Shown: positions 17,945 to 30,943, numbered from the stretch's first letter. The stretch: 64,000 nucleotides of DNA from Rhodocyclales bacterium (GCA_003105015.1 PQAF01000013.1:59966-123965); one strand, 5' to 3'. Numbers and translations: made by a program. Notes: generated by a model from the letters alone, not told the origin.

Positions 17945-19462
17945 TTATAGCGAAATGAGCTGCACGACGAGAATGGCCGCGAGCAGTCCCGCGGCAAGCT
18001 TCAGCAGCGCGCTTTGCCGCCGCGCCTCCTCCTGCAGCCGACCCACCTCGTCGCGCAGGACGCGCAGCGGTTCCTGGTCGAGCGCGCGGTGCAGCAGGCG
18101 CGGCAGCTGCGGCAGCAGCGCGGCCCATTGCGGCGCCTCGCGCTTGAGGTTGTTCGCCAGCCCCTTCAGGCCGATGCGCTCGGCCATCCAGCGCTCGAGG
18201 AAGGGCTTCGCCGTGGTCCACAGGTCGAGTTCCGGGTCGAGCTGGCGGCCGAGGCCCTCGATGTTGAGCAGCGTCTTCTGCAGCATGACCAGCTGCGGCT
18301 GGATCTCGACGTTGAAGCGCCGCCCGGTCTGGAACAGGCGCAGCAGCGTCTTGCCGAAGGAGATGTCCTTCAGCGGCCGGTCGAACACCGGTTCGCAGAC
18401 GGCGCGGATGCCGGCCTCGAACTCGTCGAGGCGCGTGTCCGCCGGCACCCAGCCGGCGTCGATGTGCGCCTGCGCCACCATCTTGTAGTCGCGGCGGAAG
18501 AAGCCGAGGAAGTTCTGCGCGAGATAGTTCTGGTCCACCTCGGTCAGCGTGCCCATGATGCCGAAGTCGAGGGCGACGTACTGCCCGGCCGGCGTGACGA
18601 GGATGTTGCCCGGGTGCATGTCGGCGTGGAAGAAGCCGTCGCGGAACACCTGGGTGAAGAAGATCTCGACGCCGGCGCGCGAGAGCGCCTTCATATCGAT
18701 GCCGGCCGCCTTCAGCGCCTCGATCTGGCCGATCGGCGTGCCGTGCATGCGCTCCATCACCATCACCTGCGCCGAGCACCAGTCCCAGTACACTTCCGGC
18801 ACTGCCAGCAGCGGCGAATGCAGGAAGTTGCGCCGCAGCTGCGAGCAGTTGGAAGCTTCGCGCATCAGGTCCAGCTCGTCCTCGAGGTGCTTGGCGAATT
18901 CCGCCACCACCTCGCGCGGCTTCAGGCGGCGGCCGTCTTCCCACAGCATCTCGATCAGGCCGGCGCCGGCATCCAGCAGGTCGACGTCGTGGGCGATCAC
19001 CCGCTCGATGCCCGGCCGCAGGATCTTCACCGCCACCTCGCGTCCGTCGGGCAGCTTGGCGAAGTGCACCTGCGCCACTGAGGCGCTCGCCTCCGGCTCA
19101 GTCGTGAAGCTTGCGAACACCTCGCCGACCGGCTTGCCGAAGGCCCGCTCCAGCACCGCCATGGCCTGCGCCGAGGGGAAGGGCGGCACCTGGTCCTGCA
19201 GCTTCGCCAGCTCGTCGGCGAGGTCCACCGGCAGCAGGTCGCGCCGCGTCGACAGCACCTGGCCGAACTTGACGAAGATCGGCCCCAGCGCCTCCAGCGC
19301 CAGGCGCAGCCGCTCGGCGCGCGGGGCGGACAGGTCGCGCCAGAACAGCACGGCGCGCAGCAGGCGCGCCAGCCGCTCGGTCGGCGCGTGGTCGAGGACC
19401 ATCTGGTCGAGGCCGAAGCGCAGGCCGACGCTGACGATTTTCAGGAGGCGGAAGAGGCGCAA
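17945..19462 (-). CDS. ubiB: Ubiquinone biosynthesis accessory kinase-like protein UbiB
   Basis: 505 residues. UbiB/ABC1-family motifs are the KxGQ segment in [19 protein letters not shown], the alanine-rich nucleotide loop [27 protein letters not shown], and HADMHPGNI plus ALDFGIMG in the catalytic region. Two C-terminal hydrophobic segments anchor it to the membrane. It supports ubiquinone synthesis, probably by extracting lipid intermediates. It is transcribed divergently from argS. Confidence 0.95.
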   Translation of the reverse strand: MRLFRLLKIVSVGLRFGLDQMVLDHAPTERLARLLRAVLFWRDLSAPRAERLRLALEALGPIFVKFGQVLSTRRDLLPVDLADELAKLQDQVPPFPSAQAMAVLERAFGKPVGEVFASFTTEPEASASVAQVHFAKLPDGREVAVKILRPGIERVIAHDVDLLDAGAGLIEMLWEDGRRLKPREVVAEFAKHLEDELDLMREASNCSQLRRNFLHSPLLAVPEVYWDWCSAQVMVMERMHGTPIGQIEALKAAGIDMKALSRAGVEIFFTQVFRDGFFHADMHPGNILVTPAGQYVALDFGIMGTLTEVDQNYLAQNFLGFFRRDYKMVAQAHIDAGWVPADTRLDEFEAGIRAVCEPVFDRPLKDISFGKTLLRLFQTGRRFNVEIQPQLVMLQKTLLNIEGLGRQLDPELDLWTTAKPFLERWMAERIGLKGLANNLKREAPQWAALLPQLPRLLHRALDQEPLRVLRDEVGRLQEEARRQSALLKLAAGLLAAILVVQLISL

Positions 19463-19569
19463 GGTGGCGGCATATTCGGGAAAACGCCGATTTTACCCAT
19501 ATTCAGCAGGGCGCCACGGCCAGCGCGGGAAGGCGGGAAGGTATAATCCGCGCTTTCCTGGATATTGAT

Positions 19570-21303
<1,734 letters not shown>

Positions 21304-21310
21304 GGCAACG

Positions 21311-21901
21311 ATGAACACACGCAAGCAAGGCGGCGGCACCATCCTCGGCATGTTCATCGGCCTGGTCGTCGGCGTCGTCGTCGCCGCCGGCGTCGTCTGG
21401 TACCTGAACAAGACGCCGCTGCCCTTCCAGGAGAAAGGCACCCGGCCGACGACCGAGAAGAACGGCGAGGCCAGGCCGGCCGCCGTGCCGGTCGCGCCGG
21501 AGCCGCTGCCGGGCAAGCCCGGCGACAAGGTGACGGAAAAGCCGCGTTTCGAGTTCTACAAGATCCTGCCCGGCAGCCAGGAGCCGGTGCCCCAGGCCGA
21601 GCCGAAGCCGGCCGCCGCGGCGCCGAAGCCGGCCGGGGACGCCCTCTTCCTCCAGGCCGGTTCCTTCCAGAATCCCGCCGATGCGGACAACCTCAAGGCC
21701 CGCCTTGCGTTGATGGGGGTGGAGGCCAGCGTGCAGCAGGTGACCCTGCCCGAGAAGGGCGTCATGCACCGCGTGCGCATCGGCCCCTATGCCAATCCGG
21801 ACGAGATGGCCAAGGCCCGCACGCTGCTGGCGCAGAACGGAATCCAGGCCAGCGTTGTCAGAGTCAAGGACGGCAAGGACACCAAGGAAGCCGCCAACTA
21901 A
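21311..21901 (+). CDS. SPOR-domain cell division protein (FtsN-like)
   Basis: 196 residues. A short cytoplasmic tail, one membrane helix at about 15-37 (MFIGLVVGVVVAAGVVWYL), a proline- and alanine-rich periplasmic linker, and a C-terminal SPOR domain from about 110 (DALFLQAGSFQNPADADNLKA... MHRVRIGPYANPDEM). SPOR domains bind denuded septal peptidoglycan. The layout is that of FtsN, although sequence alone does not separate FtsN from other SPOR proteins. Confidence 0.85.
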   Translation: MNTRKQGGGTILGMFIGLVVGVVVAAGVVWYLNKTPLPFQEKGTRPTTEKNGEARPAAVPVAPEPLPGKPGDKVTEKPRFEFYKILPGSQEPVPQAEPKPAAAAPKPAGDALFLQAGSFQNPADADNLKARLALMGVEASVQQVTLPEKGVMHRVRIGPYANPDEMAKARTLLAQNGIQASVVRVKDGKDTKEAAN

Positions 21902-21916
21902 ATTTCAGGAGAAATC

Positions 21917-22552
21917 ATGCACTTGAACAAATGGCTGGGCCTCGTCGGCCTCTCCCTCGCCCTGGTTGCCGGTTCCGCTGTCGCCCAGGTCAAGCCTTCC
22001 TACAAGCCGCTGGCCAATCCGCAGGCGGTCGAGACCGGCGACAAGATCGAAGTCGTCGAGTTCTTCTGGTACGGCTGTCCGCACTGCTTCGACCTCGAGC
22101 CCTTCCTCAAGAAGTGGACGGCCAAGCTGCCGAAGGACGTGGAGTTCCGCCGCATTCCGGCCATTCCCACCGAACGCTGGATGCCGAATGCGCGCACTTT
22201 CTACACGCTGGAATCGCTGGGCCTGCTCGAGCGCATGCACGGCGAGGTGTTCGACGCCATCCACATCGACCGCGTGAACCTCAACGACGAGAAGATCCAG
22301 CTCGAGTGGATGGCGAAGAAGGGCGTCGACCGCGCCAAGTTCGCCGAAGCCTGGAAGTCCTTCTCGGTGCAGAGCAAGACCAAGCGCGCCGTCCAGCTCA
22401 CCCAGGCCTACGACGTCACCGGCGTGCCCGCCCTGGTGGTCGACGGCAAGTATTTCACCTCGGTCTCCATGACCGGCAGCCCGGAAGGCTTGATGCAGAC
22501 GCTCGACAGCCTGATTGCCAAGGCGCGCAGCGAGCGGCCGAAGAAGAAGTAG
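21917..22552 (+). CDS. dsbA: Periplasmic thiol:disulfide oxidoreductase DsbA
   Basis: 211 residues. A signal peptide ends near residue 23 (LALVAGSAVAQ), and the active site is FFWYGCPHCFDLEPF. The cis-proline loop is TGVPALVVDGKYF. It introduces disulfides into secreted proteins. An upstream ribosome binding site (AGGAG) is at 21907-21911. The TAG stop is part of a family E hairpin repeat. Confidence 0.95.
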   Translation: MHLNKWLGLVGLSLALVAGSAVAQVKPSYKPLANPQAVETGDKIEVVEFFWYGCPHCFDLEPFLKKWTAKLPKDVEFRRIPAIPTERWMPNARTFYTLESLGLLERMHGEVFDAIHIDRVNLNDEKIQLEWMAKKGVDRAKFAEAWKSFSVQSKTKRAVQLTQAYDVTGVPALVVDGKYFTSVSMTGSPEGLMQTLDSLIAKARSERPKKK

Positions 22553-22570
22553 GTCGGGCTTCAGCCCGAC
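22549..22570. repeat. Hairpin repeat, family E, copy 2
   Basis: A 22-base unit with complementary arms GTCGGGCT and AGCCCGAC, beginning GTAG. It overlaps the dsbA stop codon (TAG at 22550-22552) and ends eight bases before the GTG start of the next gene. The same unit occurs twice, inverted, at 11559-11624. Confidence 0.8.
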
Positions 22571-22577
22571 GCCGAGC

Positions 22578-23339
22578 GTGAAGGTTTTCATCACCGGCGC
22601 ATCCTCCGGCATCGGCGCGGCGCTCGCCGCGCACTATGCCGCACGCGGTGCGCAACTCGGCCTGGTGGCGCGCCGCGAAGAGGCCCTCGCCGAAGTCGCG
22701 CGCACGCTGCCGGGTTCCCCCGCCTGCTATCTCGCCGACGTCGCCGACGCCCAGGCCATGCAGGATGCGGCGCGCGACTTCATGGCGCGCTTCGGCGTGC
22801 CCGACATCGTCATCGCCAACGCCGGCGTCTCCGTCGGCACCCTCACCGAGCACGCCGAGGACATCGAAGTCTTCGGCCGCGTCATGCAGACCAATGTCGT
22901 CGGCCTGGCCGCCACCTTCCATCCCTTCATCGCGCCGATGCGCGAGGCGGGCCGCGGGCGGCTGGCCGGCATCGCCTCGGTCGCCGGCATGCGCGGCATC
23001 CCCGGCGCCGGCGCCTACAGCGCCTCGAAGGCCGCCGCCATCACCTATCTGGAAGCGCTGCGCGTCGAGCTCAAGCCGAGTGGGGTGAAAGTCGTTACCG
23101 TCTGCCCGGGCTACGTCGCCACGCCGATGACGGCGGTGAACAAATACCGCATGCCCTTCATCCTGCCGGCCGACGCCGCCGCGCGGCGCATCGCCCGCGT
23201 CATCGACGCCGGCCGCGCCTATGCCGTCGTGCCCTGGCAGATGGCGCTCGTCGCGCGCGCCATGAAGCTCCTGCCCAACGCGGTGTACGACCGCCTCTTC
23301 AAGCGCGCCGGCCGCAAGCCGCGCGGGCTGAAGCTTTAA
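22578..23339 (+). CDS. Short-chain dehydrogenase/reductase
   Basis: 253 residues from GTG 22578. The Rossmann motif is TGASSGIGAALA at the N-terminus, the NAG motif is VIANAGVS, and the catalytic Tyr/Lys pair is YSASKAAA. It oxidises or reduces an unknown substrate with NAD(P). No good ATG exists upstream without reading through the repeat, so GTG is the best start. Confidence 0.88.
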   Translation: MKVFITGASSGIGAALAAHYAARGAQLGLVARREEALAEVARTLPGSPACYLADVADAQAMQDAARDFMARFGVPDIVIANAGVSVGTLTEHAEDIEVFGRVMQTNVVGLAATFHPFIAPMREAGRGRLAGIASVAGMRGIPGAGAYSASKAAAITYLEALRVELKPSGVKVVTVCPGYVATPMTAVNKYRMPFILPADAAARRIARVIDAGRAYAVVPWQMALVARAMKLLPNAVYDRLFKRAGRKPRGLKL

Positions 23340-23349
23340 CTCCGGAAAT

Positions 23350-23374
23350 AAAAGTCAGTCGCTGCGGCACGGCG
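23350..23374 (+). repeat. Recurring 25-base motif, site 6
   Basis: AAAAGTCAGT, nine bases, ACGGCG; both boxes exact, in the convergent gap between the SDR and MegL-like genes. It runs into a hairpin (CACGGCGC at 23368-23375 with GCGCCGTG at 23382-23389). Confidence 0.82.
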
Positions 23375-23395
23375 CATTCCGGCGCCGTGTTGCCC

Positions 23396-24592
23396 TCACG
23401 CGGCGGCGAGCGCCTGGCGCACGTCGTCGAGCAGGTCTTCGGGGTCCTCGAGGCCGGCGGAGATGCGCACCAGGCCTTCGCCGATCAGGTGTTCGCGCCG
23501 CTCCTCGGGCGTGTAGAAGGAGTGCGTCATGCTGGCCGGGTGCTGCGCCAGGCTCTCGGCGTCGCCGAGGCTGACGGCGCGGGTGATCAATTGCAGCGCG
23601 TTCATGAAGCGGCGGCCCGCTTCGATGCCGCCCTTGAGTTCGAAGGCGACCATGCCGCCGGGCAGCTTCATCTGCCGGCGCGCGAGTTCGCGTTGCGGGA
23701 ACGCGGCCAGCCCCGGGTAGTGGCAGACCTCGACCTTGTCGTGGCCGGCGAGGCATTCGGCGATGGCCTGGGCGTTGCTGCTGTGGCGCTCCATGCGCAG
23801 CGCCAGCGTCTTCAGGCCGCGCAGGATGAGGAAGGCGTCCTGCGAGGAGAGCACGGCGCCGGTCATGTCCTTGATGCCGTAGAAGCGCACCTGGTTCAGC
23901 GATTCCTGCGGGCCGACGATGGCGCCGGCGATGAGGTCGCCGTGGCCGCCGAGGTATTTCGTCGCCGAATGCACGACGTAGTCGGCGCCGAGTTCGATGG
24001 GGCGCTGCAGGTAGGGCGTGCAGTAGGTGTTGTCGACCACCACCTTTGCGCCGTGGCGGCGGGCGATGGCGGCAATCGCCGCGATGTCCACCAGCCGCAT
24101 GTTGGGATTGGCCGGCGATTCGAAGAACACCACCTTCGTCTGCGCGCCGATGGCGGCTTCGAGGTTGGCCGGCTGCGCCAGGTCGACGTGGGTGATCCTG
24201 ACGCCGAACTTGGCCAGGCCGTGATTGAAGAAGCCGAAGGTGCAGCCGTAGAGGGTCTTGTCGGCGATCACTTCGTCGCCCGGCGACAGCAGGGTCCACA
24301 TCAGCGAGGTGGTGGCGCCCATGCCGGAGGCGGTGACCAGCGCCGCTTCGCCGCCTTCGAGGTCGGCGATGCGGCCCTCCAGCAGGCAGGTGGTCGGGTT
24401 GCCGACGCGCGAGTAGACGAAGCCGGCCTGCTCGCCGGCGAAGCGCGCGCTGCCGTCCTCCACCGTCGGGAAGGCGTAGGTCGAGCTGAGGTAGATCGGC
24501 GGGTTGACGGAGCCGTGGCCCGCGTAGGGATCGTAGCCGTGGTGGATGGCGCGGGTGGTGAAGCCCTTGCCGGGTGTCCTGGATTGCGACAT
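23396..24592 (-). CDS. Methionine gamma-lyase-like PLP enzyme
   Basis: 398 residues of the Cys/Met-metabolism PLP family. The pyridoxal lysine is K212 in [11 protein letters not shown]. Tyr115 and Cys117 in [13 protein letters not shown] match the Tyr114/Cys116 pair characteristic of methionine gamma-lyase, which cleaves methionine to methanethiol, 2-oxobutyrate and ammonia. Cystathionine gamma-synthase and O-acylhomoserine sulfhydrylase relatives usually lack this Cys, so MegL is the best call, but specificity remains uncertain. Confidence 0.8.
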   Translation of the reverse strand: MSQSRTPGKGFTTRAIHHGYDPYAGHGSVNPPIYLSSTYAFPTVEDGSARFAGEQAGFVYSRVGNPTTCLLEGRIADLEGGEAALVTASGMGATTSLMWTLLSPGDEVIADKTLYGCTFGFFNHGLAKFGVRITHVDLAQPANLEAAIGAQTKVVFFESPANPNMRLVDIAAIAAIARRHGAKVVVDNTYCTPYLQRPIELGADYVVHSATKYLGGHGDLIAGAIVGPQESLNQVRFYGIKDMTGAVLSSQDAFLILRGLKTLALRMERHSSNAQAIAECLAGHDKVEVCHYPGLAAFPQRELARRQMKLPGGMVAFELKGGIEAGRRFMNALQLITRAVSLGDAESLAQHPASMTHSFYTPEERREHLIGEGLVRISAGLEDPEDLLDDVRQALAAA

Positions 24593-24607
24593 CGATGGTT
24601 CCCCTTT

Positions 24608-25066
24608 TTAAACCGGCAGGTGCTCGCGGTGCGCGAAGCCCAGCGTGTTGTCGATGAGATGGATGTCCTTCGGCACGAATTCGTACCAGCGGATCTTGTC
24701 GAGCGCCTCGAGGAGCTTGCGCGGCATGCCGGCGCCGCCGCCGATGAGCGGGTAGCGTTGCTGGTAGAGGGCGCGCACCCGCGCCTCGTCTGCGCGGGCG
24801 ACTTCGCGCACCGTGCCGGCGAGCTGCAGGCCGCGGATGCCGGGCCAGTCGTCGTAATCGCGCTGGATGGTGGCCGCGGCGCGCGCGTCGTTCGAGAGGT
24901 TCTGCGCATGGCGCGAGGTCGGCGACGAGAGGAAGTACAGGCGCAGGTCGTCGTGCGCGTAGAACACCGCCGCCGCCCACGGTCCGTCGGCGCCGATGGT
25001 GGATAGCGTCATGACGTGATGCTCGCCGAGGAGGGCGAGCACGCGTTCCCGCAACGACGCGCCCAT
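24608..25066 (-). CDS. Pyridoxamine 5'-phosphate oxidase-like protein (YhbP type)
   Basis: 152 residues. The split-barrel flavin-binding fold is suggested by HVMTLSTIGADGPWAAAVFYAHDDLRLYFLSSPTSRHAQNL (in pieces) and GIRGLQLAGTVREV. Family members bind FMN, F420 or haem; this one resembles the YhbP group of unknown role. It lies between the MegL-like gene and the phenol activator gene, with one base between it and the latter, so it may be co-transcribed with the activator. Confidence 0.75.
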   Translation of the reverse strand: MGASLRERVLALLGEHHVMTLSTIGADGPWAAAVFYAHDDLRLYFLSSPTSRHAQNLSNDARAAATIQRDYDDWPGIRGLQLAGTVREVARADEARVRALYQQRYPLIGGGAGMPRKLLEALDKIRWYEFVPKDIHLIDNTLGFAHREHLPV

Positions 25067-25067
25067 G

Positions 25068-26843
<1,776 letters not shown>

Positions 26844-26879
26844 TTCCGTCTCCTCCTTCGAACCGTCCGCGACTTTTTT

Positions 26880-26892
26880 ATCAAATGGTGAA
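26880..26892. promoter_or_regulatory. Candidate upstream activator site 1
   Basis: Reads ATCAAATGGTGAA. It shares the pattern AYCAAATSGTSAA with two further sites downstream. It is only 37 bases from the start codon of the activator gene, so it could also serve autoregulation. Confidence 0.5.
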
Positions 26893-26955
26893 GCGTCGCT
26901 GGCCGGCTTTTGTCGCGGCTATTGCAGAAACTGCTGGGGAAAGTGCTGCAAATGT

Positions 26956-26968
26956 ACCAAATGGTCAA
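26956..26968. promoter_or_regulatory. Candidate upstream activator site 2
   Basis: Reads ACCAAATGGTCAA, whose first ten bases are an ACCA/TGGT palindrome. It lies about 187 bases upstream of the -24 element, within the usual range for XylR-family enhancers. Confidence 0.55.
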
Positions 26969-26996
26969 ACCCTACTCCAGTATTTCAGTGTTTTTC

Positions 26997-27009
26997 ATCA
27001 AATCGTGAA
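26997..27009. promoter_or_regulatory. Candidate upstream activator site 3
   Basis: Reads ATCAAATCGTGAA, 41 bases (about four helical turns) after site 2 and about 146 bases upstream of the -24 element. Two phased sites at this distance are the usual arrangement for XylR/DmpR binding. Confidence 0.55.
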
Positions 27010-27147
27010 GTGCCGCAGGTCTATGGCCTCACGTCTCGCCTGCTGCGCCGCAGCGCTTCGCACGCGCCGGCGCCATGCGGCGTGCGGCATTTCTCCACTC
27101 GGGACCGGGCGTTCCGTCTTCACGCAAGCGGCATGTTGCGACGCACA

Positions 27148-27163
27148 TGGCACATCGCTTGCG
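27148..27163 (+). promoter_or_regulatory. Sigma-54 (-24/-12) promoter of the pps/ppc operon
   Basis: Reads TGGCACATCGCTTGCG. It matches the consensus TGGCAC-N5-TTGCW except for the final base, and the invariant GG (27149-27150) and GC (27161-27162) have the required ten-base spacing. Transcription should start near 27174, giving a leader of about 80 bases before the ppsA1 ATG. Confidence 0.88.
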
Positions 27164-27256
27164 ATAGGCCTTCCACGCATAGCCGGCGCACAAAGCATGC
27201 CCGGCACACATGAAAAGTTCGTATCTAAACGATCACCGCATGGAGGAGTAGCCGAA

Positions 27257-29092
27257 ATGAAGTTTCCTGTTCCGCATGACGTGAAGGCCAAGACGATTCC
27301 CGGCACCGAAGGCTGGGAGCGCATGTATCCGTACCAGTACCAGTTCGTCACCGACGATCCCACGCGCAACCAGTACGAGAAGGAGATGTTCTGGTTCTAC
27401 GACGGACTGCACTATCCCGAGCCGCTGTATCCCTTCGACACCATCTGGGACGAGGCCTGGTACCTGGCGCTGTCGCAGTACAACAACCGCATCTTCATGG
27501 TGCCGCCGGTGCGCGGCGTCGACCACCGCATGATCAACGGCTACGTCTACATCTCGCCGGTGCCGGTGAAGAACCCCGAGGAGATCGGCAGCCGCGTGCC
27601 GCACTTCATGGAGCGCGCCGGCCACTACTACAAGAACTGGGACGAGCTGGAGAAGAAGTGGAAGGTGAAGATGGAGGCCACCATCCGCGAGCTCGAGAAG
27701 CTGGAGATCCCGCGCCTGGCCGACATGGAGGACATCTCCGTCGTCACCGACGCCATCGGCGAGTCGAAGGGCTTCCACCTGCTGAAGAACTACGACGACC
27801 TGATCAACCTCGGCATCAAGTGCTGGCAGTACCACTTCGAGTTCCTCAACCTCGGCTATGCCGCCTACGTCTTCTTCCTCGACTTCGTGCAGAAGCTCTT
27901 CCCGAGCATCCCGGCGCAGCGCGTGACGCAGATGATCTCCGGCATCGACGTCATCATGTACCAGCCCGACGAGGAGCTGAAGAAGCTCGCCAAGAAGGCC
28001 ATCGAGCTGGGCGTCGACAACGCCGTCTGCTTCAGCCAGGAGTGGACCGAGGTCGAGGCGGCGCTGAAGAAGCTGCCGAAGGGCGTCGAGTGGCTGACCT
28101 CGCTCAACCTCTCGCGCGAGCCCTGGTTCAACGTGTCGACCGGCACCGGCTGGTTCCACCACGACCGTTCCTGGAACGACGCCATGAACATCCCGCTCAA
28201 CGGCATCCAGACCTACATCCAGAAGGTCAAGGCGGGCGTGAACATCGAGCGGCCGATGGAGCAGGTGCGCGCCGAGCGCGACCGCATCACCGCCGAGTAC
28301 CGCGGCCTGATCGAGAAGGAAGAGGACCGCAAGCAGTTCGACGAGCTGCTCGGCTGCGCCAAGACGGTGTTCCCCTACGTCGAGAACCACCTGTTCTACG
28401 TCGAGCACTGGTTCCACTCGGTGTTCTGGAACAAGATGCGCGAAGTCGCCGCCATCCTCGTCGAGCACGGCATCATCAAGGACGTCGAGGACGTCTGGCT
28501 GCTGCGCCGCGACGAGATCAAGCAGGCGCTGTGGGACGTCGTCACCGCCTGGGCCACCGGCGTCACGCCGCGCGGCACGCAGACCTGGCCGAAGGAGGTC
28601 GAGTGGCGCAAGGGCGTCATGCAGAAGTTCAAGGAGTGGAGCCCGCCGCCGGCCATCGGCACCGCGCCGGAAGTCATCCAGGAACCCTTCACCATCGTGC
28701 TGTGGGGCGTCACCAACAGCTCGCTGGCCGACTGGGCCGCGGTGGCGGAGGTGAAGGATCCCTCCACCGTCAAGGAGTTCAAGGGCTTCGCCGGCAGTCC
28801 CGGCATCGTCGAGGGCAAGGCGCGCGTCTGCCGCACGGTGGAGGACATCCGCCAGCTGCAGGAGGGCGAGATCCTCGTTGCGCCGACCACCTCGCCGTCC
28901 TGGGCGCCGGCCTTCGCCAAGATCAAGGCCTGCGTCACCGACGTCGGCGGCGTCATGAGCCACGCGGCGATCGTCTGCCGCGAGTACGGCATGCCGGCGG
29001 TCGTCGGCACCGGCCACGCGACGAAGATCATCCAGACCGGCATGATGATCCGCGTCGACGGTTCGACCGGCGCCATCACGGTCGCGCGCTGA
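27257..29092 (+). CDS. ppsA1: Phenylphosphate synthase subunit 1 (phosphohistidine subunit)
   Basis: 611 residues from ATG 27257, with GGAGGAG at 27242-27248. The C-terminal region from about 505 (GSPGIVEGKARV) is the swivelling phosphohistidine domain of PEP synthase-type enzymes, and its histidine in GGVMSHAAI is residue 569 with this start. His569 is the residue reported to carry phosphate in the Thauera aromatica protein, which confirms both identity and start. This subunit passes the phosphoryl group to phenol, forming phenylphosphate. The N-terminal 450 residues are specific to this family. First gene of the operon. Confidence 0.95.
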   Translation: MKFPVPHDVKAKTIPGTEGWERMYPYQYQFVTDDPTRNQYEKEMFWFYDGLHYPEPLYPFDTIWDEAWYLALSQYNNRIFMVPPVRGVDHRMINGYVYISPVPVKNPEEIGSRVPHFMERAGHYYKNWDELEKKWKVKMEATIRELEKLEIPRLADMEDISVVTDAIGESKGFHLLKNYDDLINLGIKCWQYHFEFLNLGYAAYVFFLDFVQKLFPSIPAQRVTQMISGIDVIMYQPDEELKKLAKKAIELGVDNAVCFSQEWTEVEAALKKLPKGVEWLTSLNLSREPWFNVSTGTGWFHHDRSWNDAMNIPLNGIQTYIQKVKAGVNIERPMEQVRAERDRITAEYRGLIEKEEDRKQFDELLGCAKTVFPYVENHLFYVEHWFHSVFWNKMREVAAILVEHGIIKDVEDVWLLRRDEIKQALWDVVTAWATGVTPRGTQTWPKEVEWRKGVMQKFKEWSPPPAIGTAPEVIQEPFTIVLWGVTNSSLADWAAVAEVKDPSTVKEFKGFAGSPGIVEGKARVCRTVEDIRQLQEGEILVAPTTSPSWAPAFAKIKACVTDVGGVMSHAAIVCREYGMPAVVGTGHATKIIQTGMMIRVDGSTGAITVAR

Positions 29093-29099
29093 TCGGGCG

Positions 29100-30233
29100 A
29101 TGGGCAACATGGCAATGGCATCGGGGAGAAGCACGGCTGCGGCGGCGGGGAGCGATGCGCCGCAGCTGTGCTGGTTCGAGGAGGTGCGCAAGGAGGACGT
29201 CGCGCTGGTCGGCGGCAAGTGCTCCTCGCTGGGCGAGCTGATCAGTGCCGGCGTGCGCGTGCCGCCGGGCTTCGCGCTGACCACCCACGGCTACGCGCGT
29301 TTCATGCGCGACGCCGGGGTGAGCGGCGAGATCCCGGGCATGCTCGAAGGCTGCGGGCACGACGATCTCGAGCAGCTGGAATCGGCCAGCAAGGCGATCC
29401 GCGAGATGATCGAGGAGCACTCCTTCGCCTGGGAGCTGGAGGATGCCGTCGCCGAGTACTACCGCAAGCTCTCCGTGCGCTGCATGGTTCCGGCGGTCCC
29501 GGTGGCGGTGCGCTCCAGCGCCACCGCCGAGGACCTGCCCGGCGCCAGCTTCGCCGGGCAGCAGGACACCTACCTGTGGATCCGCGGCGTCGACGATCTG
29601 CTGCTCCACGCCCGCCGCTGCATCTCCAGCCTGTTCACGGCGCGGGCCATCGCCTACCGCATCCGCATGGGCTTCCCGCACGAGGAGGTGGCCCTCTCGG
29701 TCGGCTTCCAGAAGATGGCCAACTCCTACACCGCCGGGGTGATGTTCACCCTCAACCCGGGCAACGGCGACCGCTCCGTCATCGCCATCGATTCCAATTT
29801 CGGCTTCGGCGAATCGGTGGTGTCGGGCGAGGTGACGCCGGACCACTTCGTGGTGAACAAGGTCGCCCTCGACATCCTCGAGCGCACCATCTGCAGCAAG
29901 GAAATCACCTACACGGTCGATCCGAAGACGCAGAAGTCGGTGAAGATCGAGACGCCCTTCGAGCGGCAGAGCGTGCAGTCCCTCATCGACGAGGAGATCG
30001 TCGAGCTGGCGCGCATGGGCAAGGCCATCGAGAAGCACTACGGCCGGCCGATGGACATCGAGTGGGCGGTCGACAAGGACCTGCCCGCCGGCGGCAACAT
30101 CTTCATCCTGCAGGCGCGCCCCGAGACGGTGTGGAGCGAGAAGCGCGAGAAGGAGGCCGCCACGGTGGAGAAGGCCACCTCGGCGATGGACTTCATCCTT
30201 TCCAGCCTGCTCACGGGCAAGAAAGTCTCTTAG
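29100..30233 (+). CDS. ppsA2: Phenylphosphate synthase subunit 2 (ATP-binding subunit)
   Basis: 377 residues matching the N-terminal ATP-grasp half of PEP synthase/pyruvate phosphate dikinase: GGKCSSLGELISAGVRVPPGF, then VPVAVRSSATAEDLPGASFAGQQ and a C-terminal FILQARPETVWS. It phosphorylates the histidine of PpsA1 from ATP, releasing AMP and phosphate. Together with PpsA1 it is a split PEP-synthase-like machine. The ATG used is seven bases after ppsA1; later in-frame ATGs at 29109 and 29115 are possible starts. Confidence 0.94.
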   Translation: MGNMAMASGRSTAAAAGSDAPQLCWFEEVRKEDVALVGGKCSSLGELISAGVRVPPGFALTTHGYARFMRDAGVSGEIPGMLEGCGHDDLEQLESASKAIREMIEEHSFAWELEDAVAEYYRKLSVRCMVPAVPVAVRSSATAEDLPGASFAGQQDTYLWIRGVDDLLLHARRCISSLFTARAIAYRIRMGFPHEEVALSVGFQKMANSYTAGVMFTLNPGNGDRSVIAIDSNFGFGESVVSGEVTPDHFVVNKVALDILERTICSKEITYTVDPKTQKSVKIETPFERQSVQSLIDEEIVELARMGKAIEKHYGRPMDIEWAVDKDLPAGGNIFILQARPETVWSEKREKEAATVEKATSAMDFILSSLLTGKKVS

Positions 30234-30243
30234 GGGTTTCCAA

Positions 30244-30924
30244 GTGATCGTACGAAACTGGATGCAACAGAACCCGACGCTGGTCGGCGGCGACACGCTG
30301 CTGTCGGAAGCCAAGCGGATCCTCACCGAACACAACCTGCAGGCCCTGCCCGTCGTCGACGACGGGCGCCTGCGCGGCATGGTCACCCGGCAGCATTGCC
30401 TGCGCGCGGCGCACTTCGTCGCCCGCACGCAGAGCGCCGACGAATACAACTTCTTCGCCAACCGCCTCAAGGTGAAGGACATCATGGTGCGCAATCCGGC
30501 CACGGTGCGCGCCACCGACACCATGGAGGAATGCCTGCGCCGCGGCCAGGACCTCGGCATCGGCCAGTTTCCGGTGATCGACGACGGCAAGGTGGTCGGC
30601 GTGATCTCCTCGAAGGAGATCTTCTCGCTCGCCGCCCACTTCCTCGGCGCCTGGGAGAAGCGCTGCGGCATCACCCTCGGCCCGATGGAGATGAAGCCGG
30701 GCACCATCGGCCGCATCGCCGACCTGGTGGAGGGCGCCGGCGCCGAGGTGCAGGCCATCTACCCGATCGCGCGCAGCGAGAACGGCGGCAACGGCCAGCC
30801 GCACGAGCGCAAGGTCATCGTCCGCTTCCACGCCGCCGAACTGAAGAAGGTGGTGGCCGTGCTGGAGGCCGCCGGCTTCCGCGTCATCGAGTCCGTCGAT
30901 GCGCACTGCGAAGACAAGCATTAA
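30244..30924 (+). CDS. ppsA3: Phenylphosphate synthase subunit 3 (CBS-domain stimulator)
   Basis: 226 residues from GTG 30244. Two CBS domains are evident: residues 1-60 (MIVRNWMQQNPTLVGGD with LQALPVVDDGRLRGMV) and about 78-140 (VKDIMVRNPATVRATDT with GQFPVIDDGKVVGVIS). A C-terminal ACT-like region follows (KVIVRFHAAELKKVVAVLEAAGFRVI). In Thauera the equivalent 24-kDa protein stimulates the synthase severalfold. CBS pairs often sense adenine nucleotides, which would fit energy control. Confidence 0.92.
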   Translation: MIVRNWMQQNPTLVGGDTLLSEAKRILTEHNLQALPVVDDGRLRGMVTRQHCLRAAHFVARTQSADEYNFFANRLKVKDIMVRNPATVRATDTMEECLRRGQDLGIGQFPVIDDGKVVGVISSKEIFSLAAHFLGAWEKRCGITLGPMEMKPGTIGRIADLVEGAGAEVQAIYPIARSENGGNGQPHERKVIVRFHAAELKKVVAVLEAAGFRVIESVDAHCEDKH

Positions 30925-30943
30925 CCCAAGGAGAAGACCCTAA

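Larger units (their letters stand above)
26844..27256. promoter_or_regulatory. Divergent regulatory region between the activator and ppsA1
   Basis: A 413-base non-coding stretch, locally AT-richer than its surroundings near 26870-27010. It holds three related candidate activator sites and one -24/-12 promoter, listed separately. An open frame reads through it into ppsA1 but has no supporting start signal. I see no RNA gene here. Confidence 0.8.

Noticed and set aside
23368..23389. Bidirectional terminator between the SDR and MegL-like genes
   Set aside because: The hairpin is present but no T-run follows on the plus strand, and it is partly formed by the recurring motif, so termination is not established.
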